From NCBI GenBank assembly GCA_964515395.1, contig CAZERC010000050.1, positions 1 to 7,776 on the forward strand: a stretch of DNA of 7,776 nucleotides. Direction: 5' to 3'. How positions within the stretch are numbered: position 1 is the first letter of the stretch; each line of letters begins with the position of its first letter. The notes beneath the pieces are model-generated. The model was given only the letters and a program-made list of their open reading frames with translations, was not told the DNA's origin and searched no databases. The DNA comes from UBA1876 sp964515395 (GTDB lineage: Bacteria > Synergistota > Synergistia > Synergistales > Thermovirgaceae). A program made the position numbers and the translations under genes. Below are positions 1 through 6,645 of the stretch, piece after piece.

Positions 1-1843
1 TTGCCTCGACAACATCGGCGACGCCGAGAATCCGTGCTTCGAGAAGAATCTCCCCTACTTGTAGTCCCTGCGGATATCCGGATCCGTCAAGCCGCTCATG
101 GTGTTGGTATATGATGTCGGCCAGAGGAATTTCGGCCTCCACATCCCGCAGGATTTCCTTCCCAGTCAGAGGGTGTTCCCTGATGATTTTCATCTCGAGC
201 TCGTTGAGTCTGCCTGGTTTGTTCAGAATGTCCGCGGGTACGGAAATTTTCCCGATATCATGGATGAAACCGGCCATGTGGATTCCTTCTACACGCGTTT
301 TGGAGAGACCCATTTTCTTTGCGATCTCAGAAGCAAGGGAGGCGACCCTTCTTTGATGCCCTGCGGTGTAAGGGTCTCTCCGTTCCACAGTTTGAGCGAG
401 AGCTTCGATGGTTGACTGAAGGACGCGTCTTGTTTTTTCTTCGGCGCGTTTCCTTTGGGAAATATCCCTGGTAACACCCTGGAACCCGACGAGATTTCCC
501 TCTTCATCCCTGATTCCCGAGATGTTCATTGAGACCCACACGATGGTGCCGTCGGCACGATAATGAGGAAGTTCGATCAGGCGTGTCCGGTTTTTTTCGA
601 CATCGGGTTGCTTTTCTTTCTTCATCTCTTCTTGCAGAATATCGTATAGGTGAGCCAGATATTCTTTCGGAAATTTTTCTTCCATCTTCCGTTGAAGATG
701 TTCTTCTACGGATTCTCCAAGCAAGTGCTTTACAGAGGGGCTGACGTAAATCGTCTTGAGGTTCAGATCCGCCGTCCAGACAACATCGGAGATGTTTTCC
801 GCAAGCTGTCGATACTTTGCTTCGCTTTTTCGAAGTGCTTCTTCGGCCTCCTTGTGGTCAGTAATATCCTCTACGGAGCCTTCGTAATACAAAATGCTCC
901 CGTCTTGAGCGCGAACAGCTCTGGCATTTTCCCTGATGAAAAGTCTTGACCCATCGTTTTTTGTCCATGCTGATTCAAATCCTGTTATCTCGCCTTCGGC
1001 ATTCATCCGTTCTTTGAAATGTCCTCGTGGGTATTCCGGCTCAAAACCATGGTTTTCGAGATTCCTTGATGCAAGAGCCTCCATGGAAGAGTATCCCAAC
1101 ATTTTCAACAGTGCGGGGTTGGCAATCAGGATTTTCCCTTCGGGACTCGTCCTGTAGAAACCGATGGAGGTGTTTTCAAAAATGCTTCTGAATCGCTCTT
1201 CACTGGTTGCAAGCTTTTCCAATAGTTGCAGGTTATCTTTATTGGTCCTCGTCAGTTTGAGATTTGCAAGTCCCTTTTCGGAGAGAGCGCTAGCCAATTT
1301 CGCAAAAAATGACATGGCTGTGTAAATTTTTTCACGGGAAAAACGCGGGACCTTCTCAAGGGCCTTCATGTATTCCTGTTTTTCGAAGCCATAACGTTCT
1401 GCCTGCTTTTCGAAGACCCGGTAATCAATATTCTCATCGTCGAAGAAAAATTGCCCCATGTAAAGGTTGGCCATTTTTTTGCCTTCCACGCAGATAGGTG
1501 AAGCCATGTCCCACATGTTGTTTTTGCACCTGCAGAGGAGACATCGACCGGGTTCTGCGCGAGAGGAAAGCTTCATGTCACTTTCCAGGCAGTTTTCACG
1601 GGAAACCGGATTGACCCTGTGAAAACGGACGCATATTTCCTGCCAACCCCTTTGGATCAGCACATGTCCAGCCAGATCTAAAAGGGCTATGGGAATGCCC
1701 GTAAGTTGGTGAAAATCTGTCAGGAGAGATTGGAGTTCTTCAAGATCAAGGATGTCCTCTGGCGCCAGGTCGGCATTGCCAGGGACAGTTTCTATTTGAG
1801 TATTTGATACTGTTGATTCGGACTGGAAACGACCATTCTGCAT
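1..1843 (-). CDS. PocR-PAS-PAS-HD-GYP signalling phosphodiesterase, C-terminus beyond window
   Basis: Probable cytoplasmic sensor that hydrolyses cyclic di-GMP (or a related cyclic dinucleotide). Reading the minus strand from ATG at 1843, which has AAGGAG 8 nt upstream, gives 614 open codons running off the window edge. Residues about 35-195 match a PocR ligand-binding domain: C71, C85 followed by LESD, C101/C104/C106, then SPICVEG and MGQFFF. PAS 1 spans about 215-334 (starts EERFRSIFENTSIGFY, ends VEDITDHKEAE). PAS 2 spans about 343-470 (ends GVTRDISQRKRAEE). The HD-GYP domain starts near 475 with ERRDPYTAGHQRRVA, then H528-D529 in FIHDIGKI, H557, H581-H582 and the HHERLDGSGYP motif; metal ligands look intact. 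The frame stops at ARILGVADVVEA, so only the last few dozen residues are missing. No transmembrane segment is visible. PocR domains are linked to small organic ligands such as 1,2-propanediol; the ligand here is unknown. It is transcribed divergently from the AOR operon. Confidence 0.92.
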   Translation of the reverse strand, partial: MQNGRFQSESTVSNTQIETVPGNADLAPEDILDLEELQSLLTDFHQLTGIPIALLDLAGHVLIQRGWQEICVRFHRVNPVSRENCLESDMKLSSRAEPGRCLLCRCKNNMWDMASPICVEGKKMANLYMGQFFFDDENIDYRVFEKQAERYGFEKQEYMKALEKVPRFSREKIYTAMSFFAKLASALSEKGLANLKLTRTNKDNLQLLEKLATSEERFRSIFENTSIGFYRTSPEGKILIANPALLKMLGYSSMEALASRNLENHGFEPEYPRGHFKERMNAEGEITGFESAWTKNDGSRLFIRENARAVRAQDGSILYYEGSVEDITDHKEAEEALRKSEAKYRQLAENISDVVWTADLNLKTIYVSPSVKHLLGESVEEHLQRKMEEKFPKEYLAHLYDILQEEMKKEKQPDVEKNRTRLIELPHYRADGTIVWVSMNISGIRDEEGNLVGFQGVTRDISQRKRAEEKTRRVLQSTIEALAQTVERRDPYTAGHQRRVASLASEIAKKMGLSKTRVEGIHMAGFIHDIGKISVPADILNKPGRLNELEMKIIREHPLTGKEILRDVEAEIPLADIIYQHHERLDGSGYPQGLQVGEILLEARILGVADVVEA

Positions 1844-2102
1844 CGCGGGCTCTCCTTGTTACCAGAAAATGTCGGTACGGCTTCGGTATCAGGTGAATTT
1901 GACCGCGCTCAGTTACTTTTAAAAATGAACGATACATCTTTTGTAGCATATCATGAGGAGATGTCCACATATGCCGACATTCGGGGCTTTACTCCAGGAC
2001 CGGTTCGTCGAAAGTTGGCGGATCTTTTTTGTCACAAAAGCAGATAGACGGGTTCAAGAGGATCAATGAAAGACAAGCAAGATGCTAATCGCTATGATTT
2101 CT
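1844..2102. other. Divergent intergenic region without a convincing gene
   Basis: This separates the PocR/HD-GYP gene from the promoter of the Trp-attenuated operon. It must hold the promoter of the minus-strand gene, but I could not find a convincing -35/-10 pair or a sigma-54 GG/GC pair reading leftward. Short open frames here lack protein-like composition and are not called. Confidence 0.5.
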
Positions 2103-2131
2103 TTGACAGAGCTCTGCGAAAAGGATAAAAT
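2103..2131 (+). promoter_or_regulatory. Sigma-70-type promoter of the Trp-attenuated operon
   Basis: A perfect -35 hexamer TTGACA (2103-2108) is followed after exactly 17 bp by TAAAAT (2126-2131), a 5/6 match to TATAAT. Transcription would begin near 2138-2139, about 25 nt before the leader-peptide start, so the whole attenuator would be transcribed. No TrpR-type operator palindrome was recognised; only a short GGAT-AAA-ATCC symmetry covers the -10. Confidence 0.78.
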
Positions 2132-2162
2132 CCGTTGTAACTTGAGGACGGAGGAACTTTCA

Positions 2163-2240
2163 ATGGTTCGAAACATCAATCTTCGCAACTGGTGGTGGCA
2201 GACTTTCACGGTCTGCCCCCAAGAGCCTGAACGAGCGTAG
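2163..2240 (+). CDS. trp-type leader peptide with three tandem Trp codons
   Basis: This 25-codon ORF (ATG 2163, TAG 2238-2240) begins MVRNINLRN, has W10-W11-W12 (TGG TGG TGG, 2190-2198), then QTFTVCP, and ends PERA. GGAGG at 2150-2154 lies 8 nt before the ATG, an ideal ribosome binding site. It is too short to be an enzyme. Its role would be as a sensor: in trp-type attenuators the ribosome stalls at consecutive Trp codons when charged tRNA-Trp is scarce. The geometry fits. The Trp codons overlap the left arm of a pause hairpin, and the stop codon lies 10 nt after the segment that forms the antiterminator, so a ribosome at the stop would mask that segment. Three Trp codons in a row in a random 25-codon frame are very unlikely. 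The peptide itself probably has no function after synthesis. Confidence 0.88.
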   Translation: MVRNINLRNWWWQTFTVCPQEPERA

Positions 2241-2308
2241 TCTTTGAATCGCCAGGGGCCTTGGAGGCGGATCCCGCAAGGGATTCACTTCGAGGCCCCT
2301 TTTGTTGT
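2190..2308 (+). promoter_or_regulatory. Tryptophan transcription attenuator (segments 1-4)
   Basis: Pairings were worked out by hand. Segments 1:2, the pause hairpin: GGCAGAC (2197-2203) with GTCTGCC (2211-2217), loop 7 nt. Segments 2:3, the antiterminator: GCCCCCAAGAGCCT (2215-2228) with GGGGCCTTGGAGGC (2255-2268), about 12 bp with one C/A mismatch, one bulged A and a terminal wobble. Segments 3:4, the terminator: AGGGGCCTTG (2254-2263) with CGAGGCCCCT (2291-2300). Segment 3 is shared, so 2:3 and 3:4 exclude each other. A ribosome stalled on the Trp codons covers segment 1 and frees segment 2, giving read-through. A ribosome that reaches the stop at 2240 covers segment 2, giving termination. 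This is the E. coli trp operon logic, but upstream of a transporter and an oxidoreductase rather than trpE. Confidence 0.85.
2254..2308 (+). terminator. Intrinsic terminator arm of the attenuator
   Basis: A 10-bp, mostly G-C outer stem (2254-2263 with 2291-2300, one T/G wobble) encloses a smaller hairpin, ATCCC-GCAA-GGGAT (2271-2284), with a GNRA-type tetraloop. A U-rich tract, TTTTGTTGT (2300-2308), follows at once. The forked shape, an outer stem with an inner stem, is longer than a minimal terminator. Confidence 0.75.
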
Positions 2309-2328
2309 AAAGGCAACACCGTTCAAAT

Positions 2329-2366
2329 CACAACGGGGAGGGGCTTCAAAGCCCCTCCCCGTTGTG
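2329..2366 (+). repeat. Perfect 18-bp hairpin downstream of the attenuator terminator
   Basis: CACAACGGGGAGGGGCTT (2329-2346) is the exact reverse complement of 2349-2366, with only CA between the arms. It is very GC-rich and would form a very stable RNA hairpin. The following bases (TTATTAGGC) are a poor U-tract, so it may be a back-up terminator, an mRNA 5'-end stabiliser, or part of the switch. It lies about 140 nt upstream of the transporter start. Confidence 0.8.
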
Positions 2367-2507
2367 TTATTAGGCGAAAGTATTTTGGACGGAAAGGAGT
2401 GGATAAAAGGCAGAAACGGGTTTTGGCAAATAGACGAATTCAGTAATGAGTAAAGCGAAAGAAGCAATAGGCAGGTTCCACAAGAGCATATTCGAGGAGG
2501 TTTCATT
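2367..2507 (+). other. Distal 5' untranslated leader of the transporter operon
   Basis: About 140 nt between the second hairpin and the transporter start. It is A-rich with no recognised protein. It ends in the strong ribosome binding site GAGGAGG (2494-2500), 7 nt before the ATG. Confidence 0.5.
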
Positions 2508-3938
2508 ATGAGCCGAGGAAAACAGCAGAGACTTGAATTTAGAGGTGGACTTTTCGGCCTGTTTTTACCTTTCATTGTACTTTTTGTCGGGATCATGTCG
2601 CTGGCCCTGACGGGACGAGCACTTCCCATGGCTTTTTGGGTTCCCACCCTGGCAGGGATCCTGCTTGCCATTGTCTTGTCGAAAGATCCTGGAGCCTGTG
2701 CTTCAGCCGTTATCAAGGGCATGTCCTCGGAAATGGTGGCTATCATGCTTATGGCCTGGTTTCTGGCAGGGATCATTGCAGAGCTCATGAAAGTTACAGG
2801 CCTCGTGCAGGGGCTCATATGGCTGGGTATTTCCATCGGGCTTGAAGGTGCCTTCTTCCCACTTGTTGCGTTTGCCATCGGCTGTCTACTCTCGGTGGCC
2901 ACCGGAACGGCCATAGGAACAGTCATTGCCCTGGGCCCGATTCTGTATCCCGTCGGAGTGGCTCTTGGCGCCAATCCTCCGGTCATGGTGGCAGCCATTG
3001 TCTGTGCCGCCTATTTTGGAGACAACATCGCCCCCGTTTCGGATACGACGATTGCATCAGCCTACACCCAGGGTACCAATGTTCCAAAAGTCGTGAAGAC
3101 ACGACTCAAATATGCCTTGCCGGCGGCGGGAATGTCTTGCATTCTCTTTGTTCTTTTCGGTGGTGGCGGAGAAGTGGCTTCGGAGGGAATGGCCAACCTC
3201 GGCGAATTATCACCTGCGGGTCTTGTCATGCTGGTCGTTCCCGCCATCCTGATCGGCATGATGCTGAAAGGCATGCACCTGATCATAGCCTTGATGTACA
3301 GCGGGGCTATAGGAATCGTGATCGGCCTTGCAACAGGCCTGCTTGACCCTTTTTCGCTTCTGGTTATCGACATGGAACGGTTCAGCGTCGGAGGTCTTAT
3401 TGTAGACGGCATCAACGGGCTGATGGATATTGCCATATTTGCCTTCCTGCTCATGGGCCTTGTCGGAATCCTGGAAAGAGGCGGTTTCCTCGAAATGTTG
3501 ACAGAGAAAACCCGCAAGCTGACGGCGACGCCCAGAGGCTCGGAGCTGACGGTTTACGTGCTTTTGATACTTTTGAATCTCCTCACTGTGGCCAGCACCA
3601 TTGTCATCATTATGGCGGGTCCACTTGCGAAAAAGGTCCTGGTGCAGGAAAACGGGATTTCTCCCGAAAGAAGCGCAAACATTCTTGATGCAGTTTCGGC
3701 GGGTGCCATGTGTCTCATCCCTTATAGTTTTGGACCTCTTCTCGCCTACATGTTTGCAGAAGGGTCCGGTATGCCCGTTGATTTCAGCCTTGTCTCGGTT
3801 ATTCCGTACATGTTTCACGGATGGGCGCTGCTTGCAGTAATGGCTTTTGCTGTTTTTTCAGGTTGGGGCAGGGATTATCTTTCAGATGAGCAGGCTGCGG
3901 GACTGAAAGTCATTGAGGAACCGGTGTATGGCACATAA
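2508..3938 (+). CDS. NhaC-superfamily transporter, predicted tryptophan/aromatic uptake
   Basis: A 476-residue polytopic inner-membrane protein with about 11-13 hydrophobic segments by eye. The family call rests on GDNIAPVSDTT (171-181), the NhaC-family signature, plus the glycine/threonine-rich SVATGTAIGTV (129-139) and the second-half NILDAVSAG (391-399) and CLIPYSFGP (402-410). ATG 2508 is chosen for GAGGAGG 7 nt upstream and because the preceding frame is not protein-like. The family includes Na+/H+ antiporters and Na+-coupled exchangers of organic acids. Other members have been predicted to carry methionine (MetT), lysine (LysW) or tyrosine from their RNA regulatory elements. A Trp attenuator upstream suggests the substrate is tryptophan or an indole/aromatic relative; this is inference, as no residue seen here fixes specificity. 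First gene of the cluster; the next begins 35 nt later. Confidence 0.85.
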   Translation: MSRGKQQRLEFRGGLFGLFLPFIVLFVGIMSLALTGRALPMAFWVPTLAGILLAIVLSKDPGACASAVIKGMSSEMVAIMLMAWFLAGIIAELMKVTGLVQGLIWLGISIGLEGAFFPLVAFAIGCLLSVATGTAIGTVIALGPILYPVGVALGANPPVMVAAIVCAAYFGDNIAPVSDTTIASAYTQGTNVPKVVKTRLKYALPAAGMSCILFVLFGGGGEVASEGMANLGELSPAGLVMLVVPAILIGMMLKGMHLIIALMYSGAIGIVIGLATGLLDPFSLLVIDMERFSVGGLIVDGINGLMDIAIFAFLLMGLVGILERGGFLEMLTEKTRKLTATPRGSELTVYVLLILLNLLTVASTIVIIMAGPLAKKVLVQENGISPERSANILDAVSAGAMCLIPYSFGPLLAYMFAEGSGMPVDFSLVSVIPYMFHGWALLAVMAFAVFSGWGRDYLSDEQAAGLKVIEEPVYGT

Positions 3939-3973
3939 AAGAGAAAAGTCTTTCGAAAAGGAGGACCTGCGAG

Positions 3974-4702
3974 ATGTACGATCTCAGGATAACCGTTGAG
4001 AGCGTCCAGGGATTTTGCGATCTTCCGATGAAACCTGGCGATTATTTCGAGATCAGGGGAAGCGCCCTGGTCCTTCCACAAGGAGGGCATATCTGTATAT
4101 GGGCACTCCAGAGTCTCATGCCCTTTTTGCCGGCGAAACAAAGGGCGACAAACGATCCGAACGACTGGATTCCAACAACCTCCAGGCTTGTTTGCCCCGA
4201 TCCGAAGGGAGGTGTCGTCTACAGGGTCGACCGGATCCAAGAAAGGTCGCTAGAACAAATGGACGAAAAAACAAAACCGGAACCAAAAAGAATGCGTCTT
4301 GTCACCGAGCCTGATATCTGCTCCGGCTGCAGAGCCTGCGAAGTAGCCTGCAGTGCTGCACACGGCCGGGTTTATTCGCCTGACCTCTCAAGGATCCGGA
4401 TAACCTCCGACGAGAAGGATTGCACGGACATCCCCGCCGTGTGTCATCAGTGCGGCTCGGCTCCATGCGTCAAAGCCTGCCCTGTGGAGGCATTACGGCG
4501 CGATCCCGAAACCGGCGGGCTGTACCTGGACGAGAACTTGTGCACGTCCTGCGGTGTTTGTGTCAAAGCGTGCCCCTTCGGGGCCATCAGAATGTCACCG
4601 GCAGTGAAACCCCTGGTATGCGATCTTTGCGGGGGTGACCCATCCTGTGCCAAACGGTGCCCGACGGGAGCCGTTCGGGTGGAGCGCATGGAAGACCTTT
4701 AG
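3974..4702 (+). CDS. TIGR04076 domain fused to four-cluster [4Fe-4S] ferredoxin, probable AOR electron partner
   Basis: A 242-residue soluble protein with two parts. Residues 1-88 resemble the small TIGR04076 family (function unknown): YDLRITVESVQGFC, LVLPQGGHICIWALQ, PFLPA and CPDPKGGVVYRVDRI, with C15, C41 and C74. A charged linker (89-108) leads to a HycB-like ferredoxin with sixteen ordered cysteines: C116/119/122/126, C157/160/165/169, C190/193/196/200 and C216/219/225/229, enough for four [4Fe-4S] clusters. Ferredoxins of this kind pass electrons to and from AOR-type enzymes, and the AOR gene starts 10 nt after this stop. The start has AAGGAGG (3958-3964) 9 nt upstream. The fusion links TIGR04076 physically to electron transfer; whether that domain binds a cofactor, substrate or the AOR is unknown. 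No signal peptide, so cytoplasmic. Confidence 0.88.
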   Translation: MYDLRITVESVQGFCDLPMKPGDYFEIRGSALVLPQGGHICIWALQSLMPFLPAKQRATNDPNDWIPTTSRLVCPDPKGGVVYRVDRIQERSLEQMDEKTKPEPKRMRLVTEPDICSGCRACEVACSAAHGRVYSPDLSRIRITSDEKDCTDIPAVCHQCGSAPCVKACPVEALRRDPETGGLYLDENLCTSCGVCVKACPFGAIRMSPAVKPLVCDLCGGDPSCAKRCPTGAVRVERMEDL

Positions 4703-4712
4703 GAGGAAGAAC

Positions 4713-6560
4713 ATGTACGGTTACAGTGGAAAGAAACTGGTTGTAGATCTTGAAGAGGCGCGAGCAGCGGAAGAACCGCTTGACGAAAAGACCGCTCTCG
4801 CTTTTTTGGGCGGCCGCGGCCTGAACATCGCCGGTCTGCTGTATGAAAAGCCTCTGGACAGGGATCCGCTGTCGCCTGAAAACACGTTGTACATCGGGGT
4901 GGGTCCCTTGAACGGGACATCTTTCCCCGGAGCGGCACGTGTCAATTTTACCGCCCGGTCGCCCCAGACGGGAATCCTGGGAGACTCGAATACGGGCGGT
5001 GATTTCGGCCCCGAGCTGAAGTATGCCGGTTACGACCAGGTGATTCTCAAAGGACGTTCACCTAAACCGGTGTATCTCCTCATTACAGAAGAGGGTGCTC
5101 GTTTCAGGGACGCATCGCACCTTATGGGTCTCGATACGATTGAGACACAGGTCGTGATTAAAGAAGAGCTTGGAGACAAAAGGGTTCAGGTTGCGGCAAT
5201 AGGGCCGGCTTCGGAGAACGGAGTCGTCTTTTCGGGAATTTTCTGCACAGGTGTTCGCGCGGCAGCCCGTACGGGGATGGGGCTGGTCATGGCCTCGAAA
5301 AACGTGAAAGCCATTGCCGTGAGAGGCCGAGGGTTTGTCAAAGTGGCACACCCGGAAGCCTTTGAAGGGAAGATCGAGAGATTCCTCAAGGCCGTGAAGG
5401 AACATGAAGAGTTTGAGATCCGGCGGCGGCTGGGAACGACAAAGCTCGTCTCTTCCCTGAACAGCCTCGGATGTCTTTCCACACGACATTTCCAGCAGGG
5501 CTCCTTCGAACATGTCGATCGAGTGAGCGGAGAAGCCCTTGAAGCGCGGGTCAAAGTAAAATCGAGGGGCTGCTTTTCCTGCACTATTCCCTGCAGCCGG
5601 GTTTACAGGATTCAAGGCGAGTTCGGGACCATTACCGGTGAAGGTCCGGAGTTCGAAGGTCTGGCAGGTTTTTCCTCGAGAGTGGGAGCCAAAAGTCTTG
5701 AATTTTCCCTCCGGTGTTGTGATCTGTGCAATCGGTTGGGCCTTGATGTGATTTCCACTTCAGAAGTCATTTCCTTTGCCCAGGAGCTGTTTGAAAAAAA
5801 GATGCTTTCCAGGTCCGAGACGGACGGGCTGGAACTCACGTGGGGAAACGAGGCAAGCGTTATGTCCCTCATATGGAAAATTTCCGGCCGGGAGGGGCTT
5901 GGAGACATCCTGGCCGACGGCGTGCGCCGTGCAGCTGAAAAGCTTGGCCGGGGAAAAGACCTGGCGATGCACGTCAAGGGGCTCGAAATCTTTCAGGCCG
6001 ATCCTCGCGGTATAAAGGCCTATGCCCTCGGGCTGGCAGTGGCAAGCCGTGGTGGTGATCATCTCAGGTCTGAGCCATGGTTTGAGTTTTCCGAAAACGC
6101 CGAAGAAGGCCTGAGAAGGTACGGAACACCTGATGCGGCTTTTCGGTTGAAATGGGCAGGCAAGGGAAAGGTCGTAAAGGATTTCGAAGAACGCTGTGCC
6201 CTTGCGGATTGTCTGAACGCATGCAAAAACACGATTGTGAACATGGAGATACTGGATTTCGAATCTGCGGCGGGACTTCTGCGCGATGCAACGGGGCTCG
6301 AATTCTGCCGGGAAGGAGTCAGGTCCTCCATGGAGCGAATCGTGAACATGGAGAGGGTCTATATATCAGAATTGGGAATCTCCCGTGCTGATGACAGGCT
6401 CCCGAAACGTTTTCTGGAAGAACCGATGCCCGGCAGCAACCCGACATCAGGTTCCGTCGTGGAATTGGACAGAATGCTTGATGAGTATTATGAAGCCCGG
6501 GGATGGAGCCGGGAAACTGGTCTCCCTCTTCAGGAAACACTCGAGAGACTGGGATTGTAA
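4713..6560 (+). CDS. Aldehyde ferredoxin oxidoreductase (tungsten-pterin family)
   Basis: A 615-residue protein, the usual family length, that oxidises aldehydes to carboxylic acids with ferredoxin, or the reverse when reduced ferredoxin is plentiful. The N-terminal domain shows GYSGKKLVVDL, FLGGRGL (31-37), GPLNGTSFPGAARVNF, SPQTGILGDSNTGG (83-96), then LKYAGYDQVILKGRSPKPVY. The cluster ligands are C287/C290/C294 (CFSCTIPC) and C504 (DCLNACK), the family arrangement. GEGPEFE (309-315) and RGGDH450 supply candidate catalytic Glu and His, by analogy with the Pyrococcus enzyme from memory. HVKGLEIFQADPRG (420-433) is also typical. ATG 4713 was chosen because AGGAGG (4701-4706) lies 6 nt upstream, overlapping the previous stop; the longer in-frame start at 4635 lies inside the ferredoxin gene. 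The metal is probably tungsten; the substrate is unknown, but Trp-linked regulation favours an aryl or indole aldehyde/acid. Confidence 0.93.
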   Translation: MYGYSGKKLVVDLEEARAAEEPLDEKTALAFLGGRGLNIAGLLYEKPLDRDPLSPENTLYIGVGPLNGTSFPGAARVNFTARSPQTGILGDSNTGGDFGPELKYAGYDQVILKGRSPKPVYLLITEEGARFRDASHLMGLDTIETQVVIKEELGDKRVQVAAIGPASENGVVFSGIFCTGVRAAARTGMGLVMASKNVKAIAVRGRGFVKVAHPEAFEGKIERFLKAVKEHEEFEIRRRLGTTKLVSSLNSLGCLSTRHFQQGSFEHVDRVSGEALEARVKVKSRGCFSCTIPCSRVYRIQGEFGTITGEGPEFEGLAGFSSRVGAKSLEFSLRCCDLCNRLGLDVISTSEVISFAQELFEKKMLSRSETDGLELTWGNEASVMSLIWKISGREGLGDILADGVRRAAEKLGRGKDLAMHVKGLEIFQADPRGIKAYALGLAVASRGGDHLRSEPWFEFSENAEEGLRRYGTPDAAFRLKWAGKGKVVKDFEERCALADCLNACKNTIVNMEILDFESAAGLLRDATGLEFCREGVRSSMERIVNMERVYISELGISRADDRLPKRFLEEPMPGSNPTSGSVVELDRMLDEYYEARGWSRETGLPLQETLERLGL

Positions 6561-6574
6561 CAACTTTGCACAAA

Positions 6575-6615
6575 AATTGAAGGGGCGCCTTTAAGATCGC
6601 TTCGCCCCGTCAATT
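6575..6615 (-). terminator. Inverted repeat between convergent genes, probable terminator
   Basis: AATTGA-A-GGGGCG (6575-6587) pairs with CGCCCC-G-TCAATT (6603-6615): 12 bp with one internal mismatch and a 15-nt loop. Read on the minus strand the stem runs into TTTTTG, a usable U-tract, so it fits termination of the DUF308 gene. Read on the plus strand the tail (TATATG) is weaker, but it may still end the AOR operon. Confidence 0.6.
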
Positions 6616-6645
6616 ATATGTAGTGACCGGTATAAAGTCGGAGCA

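Noticed and set aside
111..1497. Several 60-105-codon plus-strand frames opposite the HD-GYP gene
   Set aside because: All lie antisense to a continuous 614-codon frame with clear domain motifs and have no supported starts.
2066..2128. 20-codon ORF (MKDKQDANRY...) with AGAGGA just upstream, as a second leader peptide
   Set aside because: It lies upstream of and across the -35/-10 elements, ends inside the -10, and has no Trp codons or associated hairpin; probably chance.
2190..2366. T-box, riboswitch or TRAP-type regulation instead of ribosome-mediated attenuation
   Set aside because: I see no T-box consensus and no spaced GAG/UAG repeats for TRAP, and a translated Trp-run leader with overlapping hairpins explains the region fully.
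2446..2511. 21-codon ORF overlapping the transporter start as ATGA, suggesting translational coupling
   Set aside because: It has no ribosome binding site, and the transporter has its own strong GAGGAGG; kept only as a curiosity.
2285..2998. 237-codon minus-strand frame opposite the leader and transporter
   Set aside because: Low-complexity, Pro/Met/Thr-rich translation typical of the antisense of a membrane-protein gene; no ribosome binding site or recognisable family.
4635..4712. Upstream extension of the AOR start
   Set aside because: It overlaps the ferredoxin's last cysteines, and the homology to AOR begins at MYGYSGKKL, which has its own AGGAGG.
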